The notes under the pieces were generated by a model. That model did not search any database, had not been told where the DNA came from, and saw nothing but the letters and a program-made list of their open reading frames with translations. A DNA stretch of 64,000 nt from Bacillus renqingensis. GTDB lineage: Bacteria > Bacillota > Bacilli > Bacillales > Cytobacillaceae. Shown here piece after piece: positions 55,657-62,863 of this stretch; positions within the stretch are counted from its first letter, which is position 1; every line of letters begins with the position of its first letter. Both the position numbers and the translations under genes were made by a program. The stretch covers positions 124,001 through 188,000 of the forward strand of contig NZ_JADDIU010000004.1 of NCBI RefSeq assembly GCF_016464375.1, written 5' to 3'.

Positions 55657-56610
55657 TTATTTATTATAAGCGGCTGCTTCCTTCTTAATCCTTAGCGCAG
55701 TCAGGCTGGCAAAATCATGAATAATAGTTGCTGCAAGCAATGAGGTAATTTGTGTTGGATCATATGGCGGCAGCACTTCGACTAGGTCATAGCCGATAAA
55801 ATTAAAATCAGTTAACAATCTAATCATTTGTAACGTTTCAAAGCTATTTAACCCACCGACTTCAAGTGTTCCCGTTCCGGGTGCACAGGAGGGGTCAACA
55901 AAGTCAATATCAAAACTTAGGAAGCAAGGTGTGTCGCCAATTTTTTGCTTCATTTCATTTATAACATTTTCTATGCCCCGTTCTCTTAATCCGGGAGTTG
56001 TAATGACATGGTATCCTAAATCAGTACTGGCATCAATGTCTCCTGGATGATTAAGCGTTCCGCGGATTCCGACCTGAAAAACTTTGTCCGGAATCAGGAG
56101 ATTTTCTTCGTATGCACGGATGAATGGCGAACCATGCCAATATTTTTCATCGTAATAGGTATCCCACGTATCTGTATGGGAGTCAAAATGAATTAAGGCA
56201 ACAGGACCATGGACCTTTTCAGCAGCACGAAGATTGGCAAGTGTGACGGAATGGTCACCGCCGATACCGATAGGGACAATTCCATTTTCCATCAGTTCGG
56301 TTATTGCCTTTTCAATTACCTTATAGCTTCGATGGATATTGTGAGGAATAACGGAAACATCGCCAATATCGATCGCATTGCAATCTTCAAACGGGTAGAC
56401 CTTGTGAATGGGATGATAAGGAAACAACGTCATCGAAGCTTGGCGGATTGCTTGCGGTGCAAAGCGTGCCCCGACACGGAAGGATGCTGCCGTATCAAAT
56501 GGCAGACCGACAATCGCTAATTTTGCATTTTCTTTGGAAGCTGGAAGCCTCATAAAGGTTCCTGTTGTACAAAATTCCGGCTTTACATCGGGTGATAATG
56601 GATATTGCAT
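55657..56610 (-). CDS. Agmatinase-family ureohydrolase
   Basis: 317 aa. Binuclear manganese ligands: His in GIGGDHSVTL, the DxHxD of HFDSHTDTWD, and DxD in SFDIDFVDPSCAPG. GSPFIRAYEE and the overall length fit agmatinase/guanidinobutyrase enzymes. With PuuP-like importers, glutamate dehydrogenase and an aldehyde dehydrogenase nearby, release of urea and putrescine (from agmatine) or GABA (from guanidinobutyrate) is likely. It has its own minus-strand sigma-54 promoter. Confidence 0.85.
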   Translation of the reverse strand: MQYPLSPDVKPEFCTTGTFMRLPASKENAKLAIVGLPFDTAASFRVGARFAPQAIRQASMTLFPYHPIHKVYPFEDCNAIDIGDVSVIPHNIHRSYKVIEKAITELMENGIVPIGIGGDHSVTLANLRAAEKVHGPVALIHFDSHTDTWDTYYDEKYWHGSPFIRAYEENLLIPDKVFQVGIRGTLNHPGDIDASTDLGYHVITTPGLRERGIENVINEMKQKIGDTPCFLSFDIDFVDPSCAPGTGTLEVGGLNSFETLQMIRLLTDFNFIGYDLVEVLPPYDPTQITSLLAATIIHDFASLTALRIKKEAAAYNK

Positions 56611-56654
56611 GATGATTCCTCCATTTTCTGATAATTCTTTCTTAATTATTTAAA

Positions 56655-56671
56655 ATGCAATTTTCATGCCA
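56655..56671 (-). promoter_or_regulatory. Sigma-54 promoter of the agmatinase gene
   Basis: On the minus strand TGGCATGAAAATTGCAT; GG at 56670-56669 and GC at 56658-56657 with 10 bp between. Confidence 0.75.
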
Positions 56672-56699
56672 AAAAATGATTATTAAACAGAATCAAGTT

Positions 56700-56715
56700 T
56701 GGCATAAAAATTGCA
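56700..56715 (+). promoter_or_regulatory. Sigma-54 promoter of permease 2
   Basis: TGGCATAAAAATTGCAT; GG at 56701-56702 and GC at 56713-56714, 10 bp between. Divergent from the agmatinase promoter, 30 bp apart. Confidence 0.8.
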
Positions 56716-56827
56716 TTGATATATACTGAATTTTTCAAAAAAGAGGGGGAATAAAAAATTCAAACTAAACAAAGGGGTTATCGATTATTGAAAACACTTT
56801 AGCTAATTATTACAGGGGGTATGATAG

Positions 56828-58168
56828 GTGGAAAATGGCATAAAGCTGAAAAGGTCGTTAAAGCTTTGGCAGGTTGTGATTATGGGGCTGGCTTATATGA
56901 CACCGATGGTAGTATTTGATACGTTTGGAATTGTATCTGGTATCACGAAAGGTCATGTACCGACAGCCTATATTATAGCGTTAATTGGAATGCTTTTTAC
57001 CGCGGCAAGCTACGGTAAGCTTGTCAGAGTGTTTCCGCAGGCTGGTTCAGCCTATACGTACACACAAAAGGCAATCAACGGGCATCTCGGATTTTTAGTT
57101 GGTTGGTCTTCTTTACTTGATTATTTGTTTTTGCCGATGGTCAATGCATTATTAACCAAATTATACTTAAATGCTCTGTTTCCTTCGGTGCCGGATTTTA
57201 TTTGGGTATTAGTGTTTGTTGGCATTGTCACCTTCCTTAACTTAAGAAGTGTCAATATCCTGGCCAATTTCAATACATTATTTGTCTTGGTTCAAATCCT
57301 GATTATGATTGTTTTCATTATCTTAGTGATTAAAGGATTAAATGCGGGCGAAGGAACAGGAACCGTTTTCAGCTTACAGCCGTTCTTTGTTGAAGGCATG
57401 AATCTTCCGATCCTTATTACGGGAGCGACGATTCTTTGTTTTTCGTTCCTCGGGTTTGATGCGGTCACGACACTATCAGAAGAAACGCCCAATCCCGAAA
57501 AGACCATTCCGAAAGCGATTCTTCTGACCGCTTTATGGGGCGGCGTTATTTTTATCACCACATCATTTTTTATTCAATTATTTTTCCCGGATATCTCAAG
57601 GTTTAAAGAACCTGATGCGGCTCTTCCGGAAATTGCTTTATATGTCGGCGGCAAGCTGTTTCAATCGATTTTCTTATGCACAACTTTTGTGAATACGCTG
57701 GCGTCCGGACTTGCTTCCCACGCAAGTGTATCCCGTCTGCTTTATGTTATGGGGCGGGATAGGGTTTTCCCGGAAAAATGGTTTGGCTACGTCCATCCAA
57801 AATGGAGAACGCCGGCGATTAATGTTGTGATTGTAGGGATGATTTCTTTATCTGCCTGGTTCTTTGATTTAGTCATGGCTACATCGTTAATTAATTTTGG
57901 AGCATTAATGGCATTTACATTTGTTAATCTTTCTGTTATTAGTCATTTTGCCATTCGGAACAAAATGTACAAAACTCCTAAAGAAATATTTGATTACGTG
58001 ATCATGCCGTTAATCGGGGCCGGTACGGTAGGTGTCCTTTGGATTAACCTTGAAATTAGCTCACTCATCATGGGATTGGTTTGGTTTAGTGTCGGTTTTG
58101 CCTACCTGCTTTATTTAACAAAGGCATTCCGTGCAGCACCGCCGCAATTTAAAGCGGAAGAAGCCTGA
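56828..58168 (+). CDS. PuuP-like putrescine importer 2
   Basis: 446 aa, GTG start 8 nt after GGGGG. APC transporter with about 12 helices. [77 protein letters not shown] and [15 protein letters not shown] agree extensively with my recollection of E. coli PuuP, so putrescine is the best-supported substrate. It carries the second import step of the sigma-54 island. Confidence 0.85.
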   Translation: MENGIKLKRSLKLWQVVIMGLAYMTPMVVFDTFGIVSGITKGHVPTAYIIALIGMLFTAASYGKLVRVFPQAGSAYTYTQKAINGHLGFLVGWSSLLDYLFLPMVNALLTKLYLNALFPSVPDFIWVLVFVGIVTFLNLRSVNILANFNTLFVLVQILIMIVFIILVIKGLNAGEGTGTVFSLQPFFVEGMNLPILITGATILCFSFLGFDAVTTLSEETPNPEKTIPKAILLTALWGGVIFITTSFFIQLFFPDISRFKEPDAALPEIALYVGGKLFQSIFLCTTFVNTLASGLASHASVSRLLYVMGRDRVFPEKWFGYVHPKWRTPAINVVIVGMISLSAWFFDLVMATSLINFGALMAFTFVNLSVISHFAIRNKMYKTPKEIFDYVIMPLIGAGTVGVLWINLEISSLIMGLVWFSVGFAYLLYLTKAFRAAPPQFKAEEA

Positions 58169-58181
58169 ATATTTTTGAAAA

Positions 58182-58224
58182 GGGGCGTCCAAAAGTCGAA
58201 AAATCGACTTTTTGGACAGCCCCC
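58182..58224 (+). terminator. Terminator of permease 2
   Basis: Long stem from GGGGC and TCCAAAAGTCGA to TCGACTTTTTGGA and AGCCCC, followed by T residues. Confidence 0.8.
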
Positions 58225-58252
58225 TTTTTATCCTTTTAAAAAATTATTCAGA

Positions 58253-58301
58253 TTTGCATAATAAAGTTATTTTTTCATAAGGTTTTTATTCATTTATGCA
58301 A
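58253..58301 (+). promoter_or_regulatory. Candidate activator sites before glutamate dehydrogenase
   Basis: TTTGCATAA (58253-58261, reverse orientation) and TTATGCAA (58294-58301), 40-90 bp upstream of the sigma-54 promoter. Confidence 0.4.
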
Positions 58302-58340
58302 TTCGATTAAAACGAATCTGGTTGAATCAGCATTTATAAA

Positions 58341-58358
58341 TTGGCACAAATCTTGCTA
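58341..58358 (+). promoter_or_regulatory. Sigma-54 promoter of the glutamate dehydrogenase gene
   Basis: TTGGCACAAATCTTGCTA; GG at 58343-58344 and GC at 58355-58356, 10 bp between: near-perfect -24/-12 match. Confidence 0.85.
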
Positions 58359-58396
58359 CAAGTTCTTGTAACAAATAAAAATGGGGTGTTAAAAAA

Positions 58397-59686
58397 ATGG
58401 CCATCGATTCACTTAATGTCAAAAAGGATGAGGTTGTAAGGGAGAAGGATCATCCGCTGGTTGAGTTCCAGGAAACGCTTAAAGAAGCTGTTGAAATTAT
58501 GAATTTTCCGCCGCAGGTTTTTGAATTTTTAAAGAAACCGATGAGATTCTTAGAGGTGAGTATCCCTGTCCGGATGGATAATGGACAAACGGAAATTTTT
58601 CAAGGGTTCCGTGCCCAACATAATGATGCCGCCGGTCCAACAAAAGGGGGAATTCGTTTTCATCCCGATGTGACCGCGGAGGAGGTAAAGGCACTTGCAG
58701 GATGGATGAGCTTAAAATGCGGCATTACTGATCTGCCATATGGCGGGGCAAAAGGCGGCATTGTTTGCGACCCGCGGAAAATGAGTCAGGACGAACTGGA
58801 GCGATTAAGCAGAGGCTATGTTAGAGCTGTAAGTCAAATGGTTGGGCCAACAAAAGATATCCCAGCCCCTGATATGTATACAAATTCGCAGATTATGGCT
58901 TGGATGCTTGATGAATATGATCATATTCGGGAATTTGATTCTCCTGGATTTATTACAGGTAAACCAATTGCCCTTGGCGGTTCAAAGGGACGGGAAACAG
59001 CCACATCAAAGGGGGTCTTATACACACTGCAGAGAGTTTGCGAATTAAAGAAAATGGCCTTAAAGAATACCCGCATCATCATACAAGGCTTTGGAAATGT
59101 GGGAAGCTATCTTGCCAAATATTTGTACGACTTAGGGGCTAAGGTAATTGGAATCGGTGACGTGTTAGGCGGTTTGTACGATGAAAAAGGCCTAGACATT
59201 CCCTATTTGTTAGAAAGCAGAGACTCGTTTGGAATCGTATCCAACCGTTTTGATCATTCCATCAGCAATCAGGAGCTATTGGAAAAAGAATGTGACATTT
59301 TAATTCCGGCGGCGATTTCCGGCGTTATCCATAAACAAAACGCCGCAAGAATCAATTGTGAGATTGTCATTGAAGCAGCTAATGGTCCGACGACGAAGGA
59401 AGCATTAGCAATATTAGATGATCGGGATATTCTCGTTGTTCCCGATATATTAGCTAATTCCGGTGGTGTGATTGTTTCCTATTTCGAATGGTGCCAAAAT
59501 AATCAAGGGTTTTATTGGACAGAGGAGGAAGTGAATGCACGGCTGGAAGAAAAAATGAATATGGGTTTTGAAAATGTCTTTAACACGGCAAGAAGGTATA
59601 ACGTCAATATGAAGTTAGCCGCCTATATAGAAGGAATTCAACGGTTGGCGGAAGCATCCAGATTGAGGGGATGGCTGAAATATTAA
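58397..59686 (+). CDS. NAD-type glutamate dehydrogenase (RocG/GudB-like)
   Basis: 429 aa. Catalytic Lys119 in YGGAKGGIVCDP, substrate-binding KGGIRFHPDV and PAPDMYTNSQIMAWM, NAD domain GFGNVGSYLAKYL, and AANGPTTKEA near the end. Oxidises glutamate to 2-oxoglutarate, the last step of arginine/ornithine/polyamine-derived carbon use. Sigma-54 control resembles rocG of B. subtilis. GGGGTG precedes ATG. Confidence 0.93.
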   Translation: MAIDSLNVKKDEVVREKDHPLVEFQETLKEAVEIMNFPPQVFEFLKKPMRFLEVSIPVRMDNGQTEIFQGFRAQHNDAAGPTKGGIRFHPDVTAEEVKALAGWMSLKCGITDLPYGGAKGGIVCDPRKMSQDELERLSRGYVRAVSQMVGPTKDIPAPDMYTNSQIMAWMLDEYDHIREFDSPGFITGKPIALGGSKGRETATSKGVLYTLQRVCELKKMALKNTRIIIQGFGNVGSYLAKYLYDLGAKVIGIGDVLGGLYDEKGLDIPYLLESRDSFGIVSNRFDHSISNQELLEKECDILIPAAISGVIHKQNAARINCEIVIEAANGPTTKEALAILDDRDILVVPDILANSGGVIVSYFEWCQNNQGFYWTEEEVNARLEEKMNMGFENVFNTARRYNVNMKLAAYIEGIQRLAEASRLRGWLKY

Positions 59687-59706
59687 TCACGAGGGGGAAT
59701 AGATGA

Positions 59707-59997
59707 ATGAAACTTGAAATTCTATCAGAGCAAAAAGAGCGTCAGCTGCTGCATTATTTTTGCCTTATTTCAAATAATCATCGCTATGATTTGGCAATTG
59801 GCTACTCAGAACAGTTTTTCGGAAAAGCAATGGTTACGTCCTTTCAGACTGGTAAGATGGTGTTACTCTGTCAAGATGATGCCTATGAAGACCATCAATG
59901 GGCTGGGAGGCTTGGAATTCACCAGGAGGATATTTCTGATTTCCGGGAATTCTTCGGTTTGGTATTACAAACTCGCCCGTTCCAGGAGCAATATTAA
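59707..59997 (+). CDS. Small DUF3055/SAV0927-like protein
   Basis: 96 aa. NNHRYDLAIGYSEQFFGKAM followed by a QTGKMVLLCQDD strand and an acidic C-terminal helix follow the pattern I recall for DUF3055 proteins. Function unknown. It lies 20 nt after the dehydrogenase, likely in its transcript. Confidence 0.55.
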   Translation: MKLEILSEQKERQLLHYFCLISNNHRYDLAIGYSEQFFGKAMVTSFQTGKMVLLCQDDAYEDHQWAGRLGIHQEDISDFREFFGLVLQTRPFQEQY

Positions 59998-60019
59998 CAT
60001 GAGAATAGAAGGTGATTAC

Positions 60020-60268
60020 ATGTATTTTGGTGTCCTGCTCAGCCCTTGTTATGGGAAAGTAGAAAAAATCTCCATCAAATGTTCAGCAAGAATTTACGAA
60101 TGGGAACCGCTATTCACCATCAGAAGAGAGGATGGTTCTTACGAAATGGTTCAAACGACATTAAGCGGAAGAATTGAATCCATCGAGGTGCAGGAGGGGG
60201 ATGATGTCATCCCAGGGATGGTACTGGCATATGTAAAAGAGGACTTATTTGTTACAGGTAGTGATTAA
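60020..60268 (+). CDS. Lipoyl/biotinyl-like small domain protein without the acceptor lysine
   Basis: 82 aa from ATG 60020, 5 nt after AGAAGGTG (ATG 59999 is in frame too). The pattern of strands and TTLSGRIESIEVQEGDDVIP then GMVLAYVKED matches the barrel-sandwich fold of biotinyl/lipoyl carriers, but the turn that normally holds the modified Lys is absent or altered. A structural relative rather than a carrier is likely. Partner unknown. Confidence 0.5.
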   Translation: MYFGVLLSPCYGKVEKISIKCSARIYEWEPLFTIRREDGSYEMVQTTLSGRIESIEVQEGDDVIPGMVLAYVKEDLFVTGSD

Positions 60269-60279
60269 CTGGAGAAGGA

Positions 60280-60313
60280 AGATATGGTTCTGGATGGGGC
60301 CATATCTTTTTTT
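60280..60313 (+). terminator. Terminator of the dehydrogenase transcript
   Basis: AGATATGG / CCATATCT stem followed by T run. Confidence 0.75.
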
Positions 60314-60386
60314 GAGAATATTATTTCAAAAATTCAGAATTAAGTGGTAGTATAAGAGTGAAAAGGTTGTAGGGAGGAAGAAATAG

Positions 60387-62516
60387 ATGTTTTCCGTTGC
60401 AAAGGAAAAGATAAAGCCGATTATTACAGTCGCTGTTGATGAAGGCAAGGAAGATTTTCACTCGGCCATAAAGAACCTTAAAGAACCGTTTATTTTCTTG
60501 AAAAAACAAGATCAAATATTTGCTTATGCAGCATTGAATAAACCATTGCAGATGAAGCTTGAAAGTGAAGAATTTTCACTGGAGATTTTGCTTGAACACT
60601 CAAAATCAATTGAAAGCATTTGCTGCCTTAGTGAACACATCTCGTTTACAGATTTGTTCCAAATTATTGGCGAACCGTTTGCCATCATTAGAAACGAGGA
60701 TGGCAGTCCCCAAGGGTACATAAGCCGCGAGGATGTATTGGCAGAGTTGTTTAAACAGGAGAATAAAAGTGTGGATCTGCTTAAAATTCTTCTCACCTCT
60801 ATTCCAATGGGGATCTTTGTATTAGATAAAGACAAGCAAATTATTAACTGCAATGAATCCGGGTTAAAAATGATAAAATCAACCGCTGACCAAGTCTTGA
60901 ATTCCCCGGCAGAAAAGATTTTTAGCCGGGAGCATCTTAACAATGTCTTTTCCACCGGTAAAACGCTTTTGAATCACTTGGAATTTACAAGCGGCGTCGG
61001 GGTCCTTGTTGATTATAGCCCGATTGTCGGCTACGATCACCGGGTAGACGGGGCGGTCATTGTTGTTCAGGATCTTCCGATGGTGGAAGAAATGGCGATG
61101 GAAATTGAACATATCAAGCACTTGAATAAAGATTTAAATGCGATTTTGTCCAGTATCTATGATGAAATACTTGTGGTAAATGCAAAAGGAGAGTTAATCC
61201 GCTATAGTGAAAATATTATTCAGGACTTCTGGCAGGTAGATTTGCCGGAGCTGATTGGAAAAAATGTGCTTGACCTGGAGGATCAGGGGCTGTTTACACC
61301 ATCTGTTACAAGGCTGGTCATCGAAAAGAAGAAAAAGGTGTCTGTTGTTCAGGAAACAAAAAACGGCAGGAAAATCTTAGCTGTCGGAAATCCGGTTTTT
61401 AATGAAAACAATGAACTGGACCGAATCATTGTAGCCTCACGTGACATTACCGAAACAACACGGTTAAAAAGTGAATTACATGAAATGAAGAAAATGTCAG
61501 AGCAATATAAAAAGGAATTAGATAATTTTAGAAGTAAGGATCGATTTTTAAAGAAGCTGATTTATTGTAGTCCGAAGATGGAGAAAATCATGAATCAGGT
61601 ACAAAAGATTGCCGAGTTTTCCTCGACGGTTCTGCTATATGGGGAATCTGGTGTAGGAAAAGAGGTTATTGCTCAGGCTATTCACCAATTAGGCCGCCGC
61701 TCAGATCAACCGTTTCTTAAATTAAATTGCGGGGCGATTCCTGACAATTTATTAGAGAGTGAATTGTTTGGCTATGCCAGGGGTGCCTTCACCGGCGCTG
61801 ATAAAAATGGGAAAGACGGCTACTTTAAGCAGGCAGACGGAGGGATTTTGTTCCTCGACGAAATCGGTGAGATGCCGATGCATCTTCAGATAAAATTATT
61901 GCGTGTACTGCAGGAGCAGGAAGTCATTCCGGTCGGGAGTACAACTCCAATCAAGGTAGATGTGCAAATTATTGCGGCTACAAATAAAAAGTTAGCCAAA
62001 ATGGTCGAGGAGGGTACATTCCGCGAAGATTTATTCTATCGCTTAAATGTGATTCCCATTCAAATTCCGCCGCTTCGGGAACGGACAGAGGATATTTCCC
62101 TATTAGCATTTCACTTTTTACAGCAGCTGAATGAAAAATATCATCGCCATTATCATTTAACGCCTGATGCTGTCAATGTTCTGGAATTTTATCCGTGGCC
62201 GGGAAATGTTCGGGAATTGCAAAACATTATTGAAAGATTAGTCGTTACAGCTGACCACCCCGCCATTGATGCTGAGTTTGTCAGTCAATTTTTATCCTTG
62301 GGCTATGAAAATAAGAAAATGAAGCCCGTCATTACAAGAGTGATCCCCCTGCAGGAGGCACTTGATCATGTCGAGGAACAGCTGATTGTCATGGCAATGA
62401 ATCAATACAAAACCACCACAAAGGCTGCCAAAGCATTGGGCATCAGCCAATCATCCGTAAGCCGGAAATATCAAAAAATCTTAAGCGAAAAAATAAAGGT
62501 GTCAGGCACCATGTGA
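60387..62516 (+). CDS. Sigma-54-dependent transcriptional activator (PAS-AAA-Fis)
   Basis: 709 aa. A degenerate CBS-like pair about 1-115, then two PAS regions (about 125-230 and 250-360), then the AAA domain: Walker A GESGVGKE at 419-426, GAFTGA at 466-471, Walker B ILFLDE at 487-492, and a C-terminal Fis-type HTH (TKAAKALGISQSSVSRKY). It activates SigL promoters, five of which surround it. GGGAGGAAGAAATAG precedes ATG. The last codons run into a terminator repeat (KVSGTM). Confidence 0.9.
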   Translation: MFSVAKEKIKPIITVAVDEGKEDFHSAIKNLKEPFIFLKKQDQIFAYAALNKPLQMKLESEEFSLEILLEHSKSIESICCLSEHISFTDLFQIIGEPFAIIRNEDGSPQGYISREDVLAELFKQENKSVDLLKILLTSIPMGIFVLDKDKQIINCNESGLKMIKSTADQVLNSPAEKIFSREHLNNVFSTGKTLLNHLEFTSGVGVLVDYSPIVGYDHRVDGAVIVVQDLPMVEEMAMEIEHIKHLNKDLNAILSSIYDEILVVNAKGELIRYSENIIQDFWQVDLPELIGKNVLDLEDQGLFTPSVTRLVIEKKKKVSVVQETKNGRKILAVGNPVFNENNELDRIIVASRDITETTRLKSELHEMKKMSEQYKKELDNFRSKDRFLKKLIYCSPKMEKIMNQVQKIAEFSSTVLLYGESGVGKEVIAQAIHQLGRRSDQPFLKLNCGAIPDNLLESELFGYARGAFTGADKNGKDGYFKQADGGILFLDEIGEMPMHLQIKLLRVLQEQEVIPVGSTTPIKVDVQIIAATNKKLAKMVEEGTFREDLFYRLNVIPIQIPPLRERTEDISLLAFHFLQQLNEKYHRHYHLTPDAVNVLEFYPWPGNVRELQNIIERLVVTADHPAIDAEFVSQFLSLGYENKKMKPVITRVIPLQEALDHVEEQLIVMAMNQYKTTTKAAKALGISQSSVSRKYQKILSEKIKVSGTM

Positions 62517-62544
62517 ATTTTTCACATGGTGCCTGACACCTTTT
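62495..62544 (+). terminator. Terminator overlapping the regulator stop codon
   Basis: 23-base arm ending at 62517 pairs with 62521-62543 (ATGTGAA / TTCACAT and GGTGTCAGGCACC / GGTGCCTGACACC); T residues follow. The TGA stop is inside the stem. Confidence 0.85.
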
Positions 62545-62570
62545 TATGCACGATTAAATATCCTTATGCA
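62544..62570 (+). promoter_or_regulatory. Candidate activator sites of the aldehyde dehydrogenase promoter
   Basis: Two direct copies of TTATGCAC-N-ATT-N-AATA, beginning at 62544 and 62564. They lie about 240 bp upstream of the sigma-54 promoter. Confidence 0.45.
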
Positions 62571-62640
62571 CTATTGAATAGTATTTTTTTTGATTTTTTC
62601 AGATAATTCCTGCTTTTTAAAGTATCAGAATTTTTATCAT

Positions 62641-62804
62641 TCGACTTTGAGAAATGTCTAGCTCCAGCACCCTAGCGGCTAGTGTCCTTCGCTCTCCGCC
62701 CTACGATAAGTCAACATCGGTTCGCTTGCGCTCACCGTGTTTCCTTTATCTCAGTTGGAGCGCTCCAGGCCATACGCCGCTGACCAGGGCGCTTGCGCTT
62801 TTCT
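62641..62804 (+). repeat. Dispersed GC-rich repeat, copy 4
   Basis: Has the first internal module (CTAGCGGC ... TTATCTCAGTTGGAG) but lacks the second (ACAAGGAAGG ... TTTTTC). Its right end (GCGCTTGCGCTTTTCT) stops 2 bp before a sigma-54 promoter. Confidence 0.75.
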
Positions 62805-62806
62805 GA

Positions 62807-62823
62807 TTGGCACATTTCTTGCA
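62807..62823 (+). promoter_or_regulatory. Sigma-54 promoter of the aldehyde dehydrogenase gene
   Basis: TTGGCACATTTCTTGCA; GG at 62809-62810 and GC at 62821-62822, 10 bp between. Confidence 0.85.
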
Positions 62824-62863
62824 TAAATATTAGTGAGATATTTAAAAGGAGGAGAAGTCAATT

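Noticed and set aside
59714..60019. Longer frame joining the region opposite DUF3055-like codons to the lipoyl-like protein
   Set aside because: Its first 100 codons overlap the DUF3055-like gene in another frame; only the part from 60020 has a good ribosome site.
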